Position numbers and translations under genes: made by a program
Shown here: piece by piece, positions 36,298 to 49,800 of the stretch
Numbering within the stretch: position 1 is the stretch's first letter
Layout: every line of letters starts with the position of its first letter
Notes under the pieces: generated by a model
The model's database searches: none
Told to the model about the DNA's origin: nothing
What the model saw: the letters and a program-made list of their open reading frames with translations, nothing else
Assembly: GCA_035582835.1 (NCBI GenBank)
Contig: JAYKAV010000300.1
Location: forward strand, 75,675 to 139,674
Source: Phoebastria nigripes
Lineage: Eukaryota > Chordata > Aves > Procellariiformes > Diomedeidae
Reading direction: 5' to 3'
DNA length: 64,000 nt

Positions 36298-39200
36298 CTG
36301 TAATATCCCAGCCAACTATCTGCTGGCTCGCTGAAATACAGCCTGAAAGCCCCACTGGAGCAAAACCCCACCCCTGCAGCCTCCCGCAGCTCCTGGGTTA
36401 CCCCAATCCTCCATGGGGCGAGCCAGGCAGAGCTCCCTGGCAGCGGACACCACACGTGCCAGAGGGTTATCAGCAGATTTATCTCAATTTGGAATTGGAA
36501 GCAACCAAGAATGCAGTGAGCTCAGCATAATGGGACAGAAACAAACTAAAAAGCAAAACCAGATGAGCGACTGGGGAGTTGACTCCTCTCTTCCCTTTGA
36601 AAAGGGAAGCCGGTAGTTTGAGAGAAGGTGGTTTTACCCACAATCTCAGCAAAGGGTTTTAGGAATAGCCCTAATCAGCACATAACCCAAGTATTACACG
36701 GTGCTCCCACTTAGAGACTGGAAAGCAGCAGGGGAAATCTTCCCCTGACCCCCGAAAAGGGGGAGCAGCCACACACCGTGGGTGACACGTCCTGGCTGGG
36801 GGTCTCTCACTCGGCCAGCCGGCAGAGCACACCTGGGGAGCTGCACCCCACCGGGGATCTCCCCCGAGAGCGGCACCCACCATCTTCCCCACCCTGTGCT
36901 GAGCCAGGAGCAGGGTCCCTCCTCACGCAGCCAGGAAACCGAGGCAGCAGGGTCTGGCAGCAAAGGCAAGCACCGTGGGACAGCCAGCTGGGAAGCACTG
37001 AGAAAGGCATGCAAGGAGACCACGCTCCGCTGCTGCCTCCCCGGGAAGGAAGCCTCCAGCCCTGCCTTGCCCCCAAGTGACCTTCTCAGGCTCAAGCTGG
37101 AATATCTGCAAGGTTTTGGGTAAACTCCCGTGGTCGGGCTTTCCAGGAACCACAGCNGCCAGGCTGAACACGGCACATAATTGCAAACTAAATTGCTGTA
37201 ATGAGAGGGGTCAGGGCCGACACTGGGAAAGTTGTCCTCACCAAGATGACACCTGAAAATGGATCCATGTGGGTGGATTCCATCCTGCCCCAATGCTGGA
37301 TGCTCTAACCCTGTTTCCCACGGCTGCTTAACAACTCCCACAGCTTGCTGCACCGATGGTGTGTCAGGCATTACATGCCCTCATGCTCGGGTTTTGCAGA
37401 TGAGAACAGCCAGGAGATAAAACAAAGAGGCCACTTTCTCCTCCAAGAGGTGTCATCTCAGCCCCCACCAGGATGCTGGCCCGCAGTGCATGCCAAGGAG
37501 TAACGGCAATCGGACCATTTGGGGTTGAAAAGCCCCAACCTGTGGTGTCACGGGAGAAGCCTGGCTATCACAGGCACCTCAAGGAGATGCAAGCGTGAAC
37601 TCAAAACAATACAGAAAGGTGCAGAAACGAAACTCAGTTTTCTTCCCAAAGCTCCTAACCTTTTAAGCAGATCCGATCATTCTCGTTGTAGCTCAGGGCT
37701 TCTGAGCACTCAGGTTTAGCTGTTCGGTGATGTTAACATCACCCTGATGGACACACAGCCAGGCCCTACCATGATCTCCATGTTCCCATAGAAGGAGTAC
37801 GTACAGTGCCCAGGGCCAGGCCACCTCCAAAGCAAACACAGCATCACCTCGGGTAGGTGTCTGAAGGAAGCAGCTGTGGGTTTCTGGCGTATAAAGAGGG
37901 CTGAGACCTGACCAGTACGATGCACCAAACAATGATGCTCACCTGGAAGAGCAATGCTGGGGATTGCCTGGCAATGTATGGGGAAGATGTGTCCATCCAG
38001 TCGTGCCNGGTTTCAAACTTACTCAGAGCTAAAGGAGACGGGAGCCCCAAAGCTCCCAGCAAGACCAGCTTAATTCCCCTGTTGTGCAAACAGCCGCAGG
38101 TGCCCTTGCTCGGAGACCTACTTGCAAGACGTTACACCCAATGCTTGTGCATGCAGGGAACCATCACATTTTACTGTCTCTGACACCGATGTGCCCACCT
38201 CAACAGCAAACAGTCCCTGTGACAACACACACGCCAAATTAAAACGATTGCAACCTTCAGCAGCCTCTCTCTCTAAAGAGCAATTGACATTACTTATTAA
38301 TTTGCTTCCTCAAGATAAACGAGGTATTTATTAAAATCTGAAATAGACAGGGAGCGCACGGGGCAGCAGAGGGACAGGAGGTTGCCACTTGTCTTTAAAA
38401 CATAAATACGTCTACGCTGGATTACACTTTCCGCTTGCTGTTTCCCCTAGGAGCCAATTTCCACGCTGTGCATTTCCTCCGCAGGAGATGGAAACCCCAC
38501 AGGCTTCTACGGCAGGTCGAGGGCTCAGCTGTCTTCGAGGGGAGGAAGCACCAAATTTGGGACCTAGCAGGTGAAATGTAAATAAAAATAGAAATTTTGA
38601 AACAAAAGCTAAGTGCATCTTAGTGATGAACACACTACAGCCTGCTCTCATGCATCACGACCTTGACATCTTACAGAAGAGGTGTATTCTTCTAAAAATC
38701 AATTCAGTTCCTTGTTCAGAGAAACCACTCCGTTAAACCTAGAGACAAACTCATCATGGATGGAGAGACCAACACTTCTCAGGAGACCTGAAAGCAGAGT
38801 CTCGCTCCATCCACCCAACAAGCAGGTGATGCTCACAGGTGGAACCGGAGGCATGAAACTTCAGCACAGTTTCCCACATCATCTACAGTGAGGAGAAATG
38901 GTTGGAAGGACAATGAGGAGCAGAGTTCCCGTCACGCTCACGATGTACATTTGCAAAAGCAAAACGTCATCTGTGGATCTTCCACCCATGCAACAGCCGC
39001 TCCAACAGTCTTGCTTTCATACATCCCCCCTTGTTTCTCCAACCATAAGGAAAGGATTAAAAATGGCTGTCGCCAGCACAATGGGAGTTACCAATCGCAT
39101 TAGTACACTGGGCCAAAGCAGAAGCAAATTACATTCCCAGTATACTCAGCATTTGTGCAGGCAGGCGTGCATGGGAGATAAGAGGGAAAGAAAACGCACA

Positions 39201-42200
39201 GCAGATAATCAGGACACCTAAAATGCAAGCGGTGAGTTCGCAATCATGGCTGCCTTCAGTCCTGGTGGTTTATTAGAAATCAACCTGATTTTTAAGCGAG
39301 CAACGCTGAGCAACAGCACTGAGGAAACCTCTGGGGCAGTCACAACCACTCCACCCTGTGGGACCTCTAGGATGCCACAAAGCTCTTATCTCTCAGCCTT
39401 CGCCTTAATGAAGGCATGAAAACCCACGTTAGCATCCTCACCATCTCCAATCACGTAATTGGTAAGAAGTGCAGCTCTGAGAGCTCTGTGCCACCAATAC
39501 ATGTTGCTGGATATGCGCAATGGGTATGAAGTGTGTTGGGGGAGACACCGCCAGACCCATAAGTCTGAGTAAACCAAATTGAAAAGAAATGAAACCCAAA
39601 CCCATTGCTACATCAATCCCATCACAGGTGCTGTTAAGCTCAGCCAGCCTTAACTGTTGTCCCCTTCTCCTGCTGTCCCCTGGACCANGCCAGCCCCAGG
39701 GGCTGCCCCAGGCACACCTTTGCAATCCCCACACCAAACACTTTGGAAACGCTATCCCAGCTCAACATCCCTGGAAGATGCAATAGCTGAAGGGTTGCCA
39801 GTTGACATTTCCAGGCTATCCTGCAGCGAGTTGACAGCCGAAACAGCGCNTTGGAGGCTGGCGCAAGCAGCAAAGCCAACACTGGTCGGTCCAGCCTCTT
39901 GCCACCCTCCACCTTCCAAGTCCATCGTTTGCCCAGCCTGCATTCTGCTCCTTTGCACCCGAAGCGGGCTGTGGACATCACCCAGTCTCAAAGGCAGAGG
40001 CTGCTGAACCCAGCTACTGCCACTGAAGTCACCAATTAAACTCACCTTTAAATTTTCAGCTGCCTGCATCTGCGCTGACTGGATATTTAAGCTGACACTT
40101 TTGCACGTTCACTTTGTCTGAAGCCAACAGATCAATCTGCCTCAAATACAGGAGATCTCTTTTTAACACCCCAAAGCTAATGAAAAAAATCCCCTCTGGT
40201 GAAAGGACAACACTGGATCAGAGAAGTTTTATTAGCCCTTAACCATGCAAAGTTGGAAGCTCGTCCCCTGTTTAATTCTAATACTCCAACTCTGTTAAAC
40301 ATTAACTGTATAAATAATCAAATACTTCACATGACAGAGCCATATTTCCAATCTGGGGCCAATAACCCAGAGGGTAATGAAGGGTGTAGTCTTCTGGGCT
40401 GAAGGATTTCCAGCACTCTCCAAAGACCAGAACAAAGGCGGTCCCTTCCCCCTCCGCCGCCTTCAAAGCAAAAGCTTTGATTCGCTTGGCGAGACCACAT
40501 CAAGCCAAAGCACAGGCATGCGAGCGGTATGTATCTCATCACCCCCCTCCGCTCCAGAGACACACGCGAAACCACCAGCCATTGTGTGGTCTCTGCTCCA
40601 TGAAACAGCCCAGGTCCCCTCCTAAAACACCCACCTCTCCCCGGCCCCACCGGCTGGCAGCCTCCGAGCATCCTTGCCTCCGAGCATCCCTCTTGCCTTC
40701 ACTCCGTGCCACTGCGGAGGTGACGTGGCAGCAACCCACCCAGCCCATGTCAGTCCCAGACACAGTCCCTTCCACCAAACCCCCGGTGCTTCTCCACGAG
40801 GAGCATTTTCCTGGCAAACAGTACTTGGGTGAGACGGGAGCTCCAGCTCTCCAAAAGCCTGTGGTCTTCTGCCCGGCTCGCAGGGGCCAGAGGCAACGCC
40901 GCTGAAAACAAGCCCGGTTTCCAGTGCTTGTAATGAGGAGTGCGACTGCCTGGCACCTCTGAGACGAAGCTCTCGCCCTCTTTGGTTTCCCGACTGCAAA
41001 GCTGGGATAATGTCCCTTCTGGGCCTCACTGGGGTATTTTAAGAAGCAGGCTGAAGTTGTTTGGCTCGTTAGGAAATGACCAGTGCATTTGCAAAANGCT
41101 GCAGAAAGAAAGATCTATAATGGAAAAAAGCCTGTTTGAAAGAAGTTAAAAATGAAAAGCTGCATTAAAAATATATAAATCTGATGCTGGCTGTCCCCCT
41201 CTTCCAAGGTCAAGCTAAGGTAATTTTTTGGAATATGTAATCATCTGATGTCCAGCACTTCCTCGGTTTAGACTGATGCTCTCACTTTAATGCTAACTGA
41301 AAAGCTTCAAGTGATGTTTGACAATGAAAGTAGCAGGAGCCAAATGGAGAAACATTTGACCCGCAGCCCTGCCTAAAACTGTGCTTTCGGTACTTCTGAC
41401 CTGACTTCAGAAAATTAGTATTGGCTTCACCAGAACCCAGGAGAGCAATTCTGCCTTAATTATCGCTCTCACTCTGCAGACAGACATACAAAAAATAAAG
41501 ACAATTGCAAGGCTTGTTCAGAACAGGGGATGCAGCACCAGGGCTCAGCACAAACATTTTCTCCTTCAGGTGTTATTCAACCATCCAGCTCCTGAAGAAA
41601 GCCCTTGACTGTACCTACGCTGCACGGTAAAGCATGGTCTTACCATGTCCCACATAATTTCTGTCCACGTTGAGTTTAGCTTCAGCACACAGCACCTGAG
41701 CTGTACAAAAGATGACCCGAGGTCAAGCAGGGGATGTATCGCCCAGTCTCTTGCTGCAGTGAGCATGAAGCCCCTCTGGGGGCTTCAAAGTCTTCTGGGA
41801 CATTTGCTGGCACGCCAGCCCCACCCCATGCTCTGCACCACCTCTGCTCCTGCAGACAGTCCATACAGACGTGAGGGCAAGTGGATCAGACCAAAGGGTG
41901 GGCTCACCTCCCAAGCAGGGCAGTCACACCAAGACTTGCATCTTCGAAGGAGTCAGCAGGACTCCTCCCTATCAGCTGCATGGGCAAGAAAAGACCCATC
42001 TCCACCACTGCACACTGCAGACCTAGCTGCATGGTTGAGCGGTGCTGCGTACGGTCCATCGTGCCACCTGTATATTATTAATTAGACCAAAGCAGTGCAG
42101 TCTGCAGTTGTACTGCACTGGTACGGGGACCTGTTTCAGCAGCAAGTTCCCCTGCTTTCCCCAGCAGGACCCTGATTTATCTTCTTCTCCTGCTGAATGG

Positions 42201-45200
42201 AGAGAGTGCATTTGGGATGTACAAGCACAGAGAAGGGCTCTTGGTTTCTAGCACATCAGGCATGGGGTGGGGGAACCCAGGTGTTGCATCCTGGGGAAAT
42301 GCTTTTTCTGGTCAGTCCATCCTTTTCAGTTTGCTCCTCTCAGCACCCCCATGAAGCACACACAGCATGTATGAGAGCATGAGACACCCCTTCAGGGGTC
42401 CCCAGCCTAACCAGCACTGACTGGAGTAGCTCAGGCTTAAGCCCAGCTNTTTGCAGACACAGCCCATCCCACGTGCACAGACATAGCTTGAGAGTGTACA
42501 GGGCAAACGTGAACGGGAGAAGGGTCCCAGATCCTTGGGACTTGGGCCCTTCAGAAAGCCATATTGGAAAGGGCTTAGCACTGCTTTACAGCATCCGCAA
42601 GCAGGTTACAGCAAGTAATTCAGATGTCATTCAAATTACTGGTGCGGCACCAAGCGAACAACCCTATGTGAGCGTTGGACACGAGCCTCTCAGTCCCTCC
42701 TGGCTCCCTCACCCACGCTGACACGCTTCACAGGCAAACTGCCCACGCCGAGAACAAGCAGCCTGCTCCAGGGCNGATTCCTACTGCATCTCCCATCCTT
42801 ATTTAAAACAGGAGATAGCTGGTTTCCCTGTTGAATGCAGTGCAATGCCAGCCGCACTGAACAGGCTTCATCTAAAACACAACCCGCTGCCTTTCCAAGC
42901 CAAGTGGGAGATGTTCTCCCAGTCTGCAAAGAGTAATTTCAGAAACCCTTAAAGCCAAGCTCTTGGTCTTGCTTTCCTTGACATAGCAAAGACAGAGAAA
43001 GCACCACAGCTCCCTGACGGCTGCTTTTTCTGCCAGCTCCTTCAGCGGGATGGAGCCGCTTACAGCCCTCTTCCATCTCTGCAGCAAAGTCTTCTAACCA
43101 AGTCACACCAGACAGGGACATGGAGCTACCAGGGACATTACCGAAGGACAGCAGCCATTGATGAAAGTCACTGTTGAACAGATTTCCTATCAGAAAGGTT
43201 GAATCTTGAGGATCATTCCCCTACACACTCATCCACGAAGGGAAAAATTGGTTTTAAGGTCAAACAAAAGAAGCAAATTCACCCAAACGACTGTGTCCCA
43301 GCCTTTGGTGCCATGACTGCCAAACCCAACACAGCAGCACAGTCCTCCAGCCGCTGCCTGTCACATCACTCTCCTTTCCCANGGTAAATGCGCAGAGAAC
43401 CCAGGAAAAGGAGAGAGGACAGACAAGGGTCCTTCTGAAGGGGAACAACCCCATGCCTCGTGGGGCTGATGGAAAAGCCCTGCCAGGAGTACGTCCAACG
43501 GCAAGAGAGGTCACATTGAGGGCTCTGGGGAAGCATCTACACAAGCTTTCCTTGCGTGTATGCTCTCCCCTAGACACCTACCATTGCTCTCACCTTGGAG
43601 GCACGACACTCAGCTACCTGCCCAGCAGGTCAGAGCCCAGGTGGAAGGCGCAAGAAGCCCCAAAGCAGGGCAGTGTCGGCAGCATCACACTGCACACCTC
43701 CGAGACGCAGGAACCTGGGCTGCAGGCATGCAAGACAGCCGGGATGCTGCGGTGGAGCTGCTGCCGCCAACGTCCTCCTACACCAGCCACCCGCTGCTCC
43801 AGCACCACCGGCAACAGGCAGTCCAGACCTGGGAGGTAAAGCCAAGAACTGCAGCAGGAGAAGGGCTGATGCAGAGACAGGAGAGCCAAGGGCTCTTCAC
43901 TTCCCACGCAGCCATGGAACCGTGGCCAGAGAGCCCCTTTTTGACTTGCGGTTCCTCACGCTGACAGAAAATTCAAAGCTGATTTTCACTCCTGATTTGC
44001 AGATCCTGAGGAGGAGAAAGAAAAGGAATTTAAAAAAGCCAGGCCATCTGCTCAAGGTCCCTGCAGCAGAGGAGAGGCCTGCACACAGTGATTCCCCAGG
44101 CAGAGCCCTGGTATGACTTTCAGGTTGACTTGGCCGTTTGATTTCTTTAGCGCAGTTTTGGACCCAGATGTTTTATAACACACACTATCGAGTGCGTACA
44201 TGTGAGGAAGCTAACTCTGATTTGAATATCCCTGAGAGCACATTGCTCTTATTAAACACACTCTGCAGAGCTATTCCTCCATGCGGCATTAGACAGTACA
44301 AGACGTTCTGGTAGACTACAAAAATTGGCCCATAAAAAAATAAACACTTCTGCCTCACTAAGGGCATCTGGAAATGACCCAGAGAGCTTGTCTATTTTCA
44401 TTGGTAGCATTTTTGTACAATAGAAGAAAGAATTCGACTGTGAATTTAGAGCAAATGTTCCTCAAACACTTACAAGGAATCCTTCTTGAAAACATCGGCA
44501 AGCACGCCAGCCACCCAGCTCCCCACGGGCAGAGCTGGAAGACCACAATGCGGTCCCATTTCATGCAGGCTTCCCCCCACAAACTCTCCTTCCTGCTGCA
44601 TCAAGGAAAGAAACTTGACCCAAACATAGGATCCACCTGCTCCCACTTCCCCAAGCATACAACCCCACCGCGGCACACATGTGACAGGGGAAGATGGGCC
44701 AAAGCAGTGTGGAGGCAGCCTTTTACCATGATGCTCCTTTGATAGCAAACCGTGGTTCTGAAAGGAAAACCCACCAACACCGTTCAAAGTTGATCCATTG
44801 CTACCTTTCCACTCCCCATGGCTACAAATTTCTACCCTGGCAGCTGACACNGCATCAGTTCAAATCCAAAAAGCAGGTTTCTCCTTGGCATTTAGAGGTG
44901 CAAACGTGAAACCTCCCTCTGTGTGCTGGAGTGACCGTGGTCATTTCTGGAGCTTCAGCACGTTTGCAATGGTGTCCTCCCACATCGCCGCAGACAGCGG
45001 CATGTCCTGCCACGCTGCTGCCGTAGGACACCAGCGAGTTGGGAAGCAGGAGGTCCAAGAGAGCTCAACTGACCCGCTCACTCTGCTGCAGAAGCGAACC
45101 AGGAGCACTTGCATCCATCAGTGATGGGGTCCTGGATGAGCATACAAGAATAAACAACGAAGAGACAGCATCTTCTTCAACAGCCTCTTGTCTGGAGACA

Positions 45201-46519
45201 CGTTGCTGATGACTGGTTTCTCAGGGCTCTCCAAATTTCTGCTCCAAGCCTGGCAGAGTGGAAACAGGAGCGGTGGAGTCCCCCATCCCAGATCCTACCC
45301 AGGGACTACTCTGTGGGTTGCCTGGCTCCTTCCTCCTCAACAAAACACTCAAAAAATGAACAAAAACAAACTCTAGCATCGTGACACTTCACGAGGCAGA
45401 CTCCAGGCTCTCCAGCCAGGCCCAACTGCAGTTGCTACAGAAGTGTATTTATTTTAAAGTGACTATTTGAGCTGGAGTTTGCAAAAGGAACGATCCTTTT
45501 TTTAAAGTGCTTGCGGTTATTGTAAAAACTGATTTTAGCAACAGTTACATTTCAGGCTCTCTTAGAGAAACCATCTGCTGATCTCCCAAACGTGGCGCAA
45601 GCATCTCTGCAGACCTCTGCAAGGACTGTGCGCTGGAGACACAGCACCTGGCGAAGAGCCATTACTCAAGCTCCACAATTAGGAAATATCAGTGTGAGAC
45701 AAACTGACCTGGTGTGTCCCTGTTGCACAATGCCATCCCATGCTTTTCCCTGGCCCTGGAAAGTCTCTCTCCTCCTCCAGTCACTATCCCATTTTCTGCC
45801 CTTGTCCAGAGCATCTCTATTTGTTCGTGTTCCCTGCCAGCCCCAGTCCCAGCTGTGATTAGGAACAAGCTCCCTGCTCCATGTCTGCTCCCCAAAGCAG
45901 CTATTGGAGGAAAAGCCTGCTCTGGCGCAGCTAGCCCCAGGGAGTCACTGGCTGGGGATGGCTGGCGTCCAGCCCTGCCTCCCCGGGGAGCCATGTGGGA
46001 AGGAGCCTTGTCCATTGTGAAGGGACTCGGGTAATTACCAGCCACTGGAATCAAAGAAGTCTCTGCTGAGCGCATGCAAATTCCAACTTTTCATTGGTTT
46101 GGCCGCATTTGCAGAGCGATGGCAAAGATGTCTCGCAAAATGGGCACCTCCTCCCCCCTCCTCTTGCACTGAGCTTCACAGCAAGCTCCCTGACTTCTTC
46201 AGCAGGGCAAAACCAACATTCTTCTCCAAGCTTGCTCTCCAAAATGGCAGGACCGTTTTACACACTCCCCGCCCCCCCCCCCAAAATCAAACAGTTTGAG
46301 GCAGACATCCAGCATGGAAATTGAAAGCGTGAATGGTTAAAACCCTGACAAAATTACAAGAAAAACTGAAAACAGGGTCTTATCTCGTGAACTGTTGGGC
46401 AAATCTTAATAATAGCTGGTGCCACCAACCCCGCCTCCAGTAATCCCCATCCTCAGGCAAACTGCTTCCAGACACCCGCTCGGCAGCACGACAGCGCCCA
46501 TCTCAACTCGCTCCTCGCC
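36298..46519 (-). other. Candidate intron 1 continued; no coding sequence seen
   Basis: Unique non-coding sequence with scattered single N bases. A 14-base direct repeat (GCCTCCGAGCATCC at 40660 and 40676) and a C11 run (46272-46282) are the only repeats noted. Open frames up to about 225 codons (36694-37371, minus) show no recognisable domain. Confidence 0.6.
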
Positions 46520-46860
46520 TCTGCTGACGCTGAAATTGAAGCAGACTGACAGCGGGATAATTTAGGGGAAAATTACATTTTCTATATAACTTTCATACGT
46601 GACTATATTTAGCAGATGGAGAAACAAAGTACGTGTATTCAGTAAATATATATTTTTATAGCCATAAAATTATAAACACATATGTAAGTTCCAAGAAGAT
46701 CTTAAGTCTATTTTAAGATGCTCTTCACATGCAGATCATTAAAGCCTACAATATAGTTCCTCTGCCATATTATAATAAATATGGAAAGCAAATACACACT
46801 TCTCAACTCTTGTAGGTCATGGGAGACCTAAAGATGATCTCGTTTCTCTTCTAGTCGCCC
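46520..46860. promoter_or_regulatory. AT-rich block, candidate conserved element
   Basis: About 340 bases markedly richer in A/T than both flanks, not a simple repeat, with short inverted repeats such as CCATATT...AATATGG near 46767-46786 and several TAAT-type and CTATTTTTA-like sites (ATATATTTTTATAG). Composition and sharp edges resemble a distal enhancer or a matrix-attachment region. No function is demonstrated. Confidence 0.25.
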
Positions 46861-49800
46861 TCCTTAGTGCTGTTTCAAAGGGAAATTGGTTTCATATGTG
46901 GGCTGACTGCACCTCGCAGCATCGTTTTGCCGGCAAACCTAATTTAGCGAGCTGCCGAAACACTGTAATGTAGGCAAGCATCAATTCCAGACCTCTGAAA
47001 TCCATAGGGTCGTCGGAAACAAATTCCTCGCCTGACAGACTGCTAGCCTTGCAAGAGCAGCAAACCCAGTGTCTTTCCACCTCTTGCGTTCAGGAGGCAT
47101 TAATCACACTTGCATTGCTCCAGCTATTGGAATTTCTGATCCGGGCTGATTAATTTCCTTGCCGTGCCTGTTTCAACCTGCTCATGAGGTATGGGATGTG
47201 CCTTTGGGGAGGGACACTGAGCTCCTCTTCCTGCTCCCAGCACGGCCGAAGCCAGGAAACGGGACAACTTTCTCCACCTTATTTCCTCAAGACTTCTGTC
47301 CCTGGGGAGTTGACGAGGTTTTAAGCAGCACCCGGCACTGTATCTATCAGATATGCTAATAAGGTACCTTACCTTAACAAACACCCTCAAGAGCAGACTC
47401 ATCTATCTTAATTGGTAAANGCTTCATTAATAATGCAGCTGAGGAGTCTCAGAGCTAGAAATATAAATAGCAAGTTCTGATGCAAGGGGTTTTTTTTGTT
47501 CTAGCAGTACAGATTCAGAAGGAAGGTCTCTCGCCGTGCTCTGTTGCAGACAGAAGAGCCCTTTGCAGGCTGCACAAAAATCCCCTTTTCTGTCTTTGAG
47601 GGGGGTCCAAGTTCAGAGCATCCCTTCCGAAAGGAGAAAGGCGGGCACACTGGAAAGCATTCCTGGGCTGGGAGGCACCCAGGAGGATGGGAACCCATCA
47701 AGCACCATCACAGAGGTCAACGTGACAATGCTACTGAGACAGTGGCTTCCAGCCTGCTGATCAATGACAGGAAAAGCATGAAAACGCCTCTTCGGTTAAG
47801 TCACAAATTCCAGTCCTATGATTAATGCTGCTTTTAGCCAGGGAGCAAAGCAAAGGCTCAAACATCNCAACCAGAAGGGACGTCTGAAGAAAGAGATCTT
47901 GTGTGTGAGAGTATATATTCCGCAACGAGATGACCCCAGGCCTACCATGTTAATCTCCAGCTTTCCATTTTAAGGACTTAGCCAAAACAAGACAGAGGAG
48001 TCTGAAACCCAGCTCTACTCATGAATTCCAGGGGTGTTGAAATAGTAGGCTTGGGTTCTCCTTTTTCTTATAAATTCATCCTGCAGACAAAAAGCCAGAC
48101 AACTAGGGATTTTACACATACTCAGTCCAGCCAGAGACTTGATCTTGCTAATCTTATCAAGTTTCTTGGAGCGATAGCCATTATTTGTACACAAGATCAT
48201 TTTTATTGCCTTTTTTTTTATCAGTCCCTACAAAGTCTGAATGGGTCAGACTAGGGAGTTAAAGGTAAACGTAGAAGAAGAAATTTCTGGGCTTTCTGGA
48301 GTTCNGATATAACATTTGTTGGTAAATATCTTCCTCCTAATGGCATTTGGAGGATTTAAATAAAAAAAGGAAGTATTAGAACAAATCCCAGATTAACAGT
48401 TTGTGGCAAAAATTTAAATATTGCAAGCAAGGAGGTTTCAGCCACTTTTCTTGGGGAAAAACTGCCAAACCCATTTTATTCCAGATTCAACTACCATGTC
48501 CACATCTTAATTTTATCTAAGCAACCCTTCTCTGACCCCATCTGTGACAACTCACAAGTCTCCTCCTGCNTTATTTATGGCGTCTTTCTACAGCAAATGG
48601 CTCTTACAACCAGTCAGAGGCTTCTTTCAGAGGTTTTTGAAGTGGTTGTAGCACCAGGCTTGAAGAACAAGGCTGCTCCACAAGTCCAANTCCCAAACTT
48701 TCAGTGTGACTTCAGGTCCTGTGCTTAAAGCTCCTTTGGAAATGGCTCCTGGGCACATGTGAAAACTCCTGATCGGAACAAAAAGGCAGGCCAGAGATTC
48801 TATTTCCAAGGGATCACAAACAGTCACACCTGGAAACGCTGGGGTTTTTTTTTCCCCAAACCCTCTTCCAAATCCCATTTAGTGNTTGTGGGATAGTGAC
48901 AGCAAGAAACATTTAACAGGGCGCTTGCCAAAGGTAAGTAATATACTTTTTGTACCCATTAAGAAGAGCAGCTCAGCAACACCTCCCGGGACAGCAGCAG
49001 CAAGATGGGATTTTGCAAAGGGGTCTGCATGGACACGACATCCTTGTACCCCTCCGCTGATCACAGGCAGAGGGGCTCAGCGTTCCCCATCCCGCCCGGT
49101 GCCTCTGGCTGGAAGCGTCTCGTCTGAGACAAACCCATCATTGTGCAGGAAGCTTTGCAGCGCCAGCCCGGCAGGACATCAAGGACATTGGAAACTGATT
49201 TCTCCAGCCAGCCTGAGCTCCTGCCTCCCGCCCCACTGATTAATGGTTCTCCGCCACAGTGGCTAATAGGATCCTCTTTGAAATCCAAATAACCAGCATT
49301 AGTGACCTCAGAGCCCTGCCTGCTAACTGGACATACTCCCTGCCTTTAATTCTCTCCATCTTCTGTAGCATCTTCTCTACCAAAGCTTCCTTTCCCATCA
49401 TTTTCTTTTTGAGCCCCTACACCCCTGTTCTGCTGACTGCTCCCCACCTGCTGCTGCAGCTAGACCCCTACATGTGGGCGTATGGAAGCATCGCCCCAAC
49501 CCAGCGCATTCTCCCCCTTGTCCCCCACGCCTGGGGAAGGGTTCNGGTCAGCTGCTGCAACCCCACAGTAATGTCTGTACCCACACAAAGTCCGGGCCAA
49601 GGAGTTACAGCAAACACTCCCCTGGCACGGGGAATTGTAGTGGAGTGCATCCCAGGGCTGATTCTTAGCAGCCAACAATTTAAAGCAAAAATTCACTGGG
49701 CTCCCTTGCCATTCCCACACGTAGCTCAGCAGAAGCCTGTCTGTAAGGGACTAACATTTAGGCAACCAGCTCTGACTACAGTAAATCTCCTTCTTTTTTT

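Noticed and set aside
36021..36455. Minus-strand frames encoding repeated FPFPLSP across the N gap
   Set aside because: Translation of the CCCCTTT satellite complement; an artefact of the repeat.
36589..36609. Small hairpin CTTCCCTT...AAGGGAAG as a possible terminator
   Set aside because: Eight-base stem in a vertebrate intron, no U tract; expected by chance.
36694..37371. 225-codon minus-strand open frame
   Set aside because: Contains an ambiguous codon, Pro/Ser-rich low-specificity composition and no recognisable motif.
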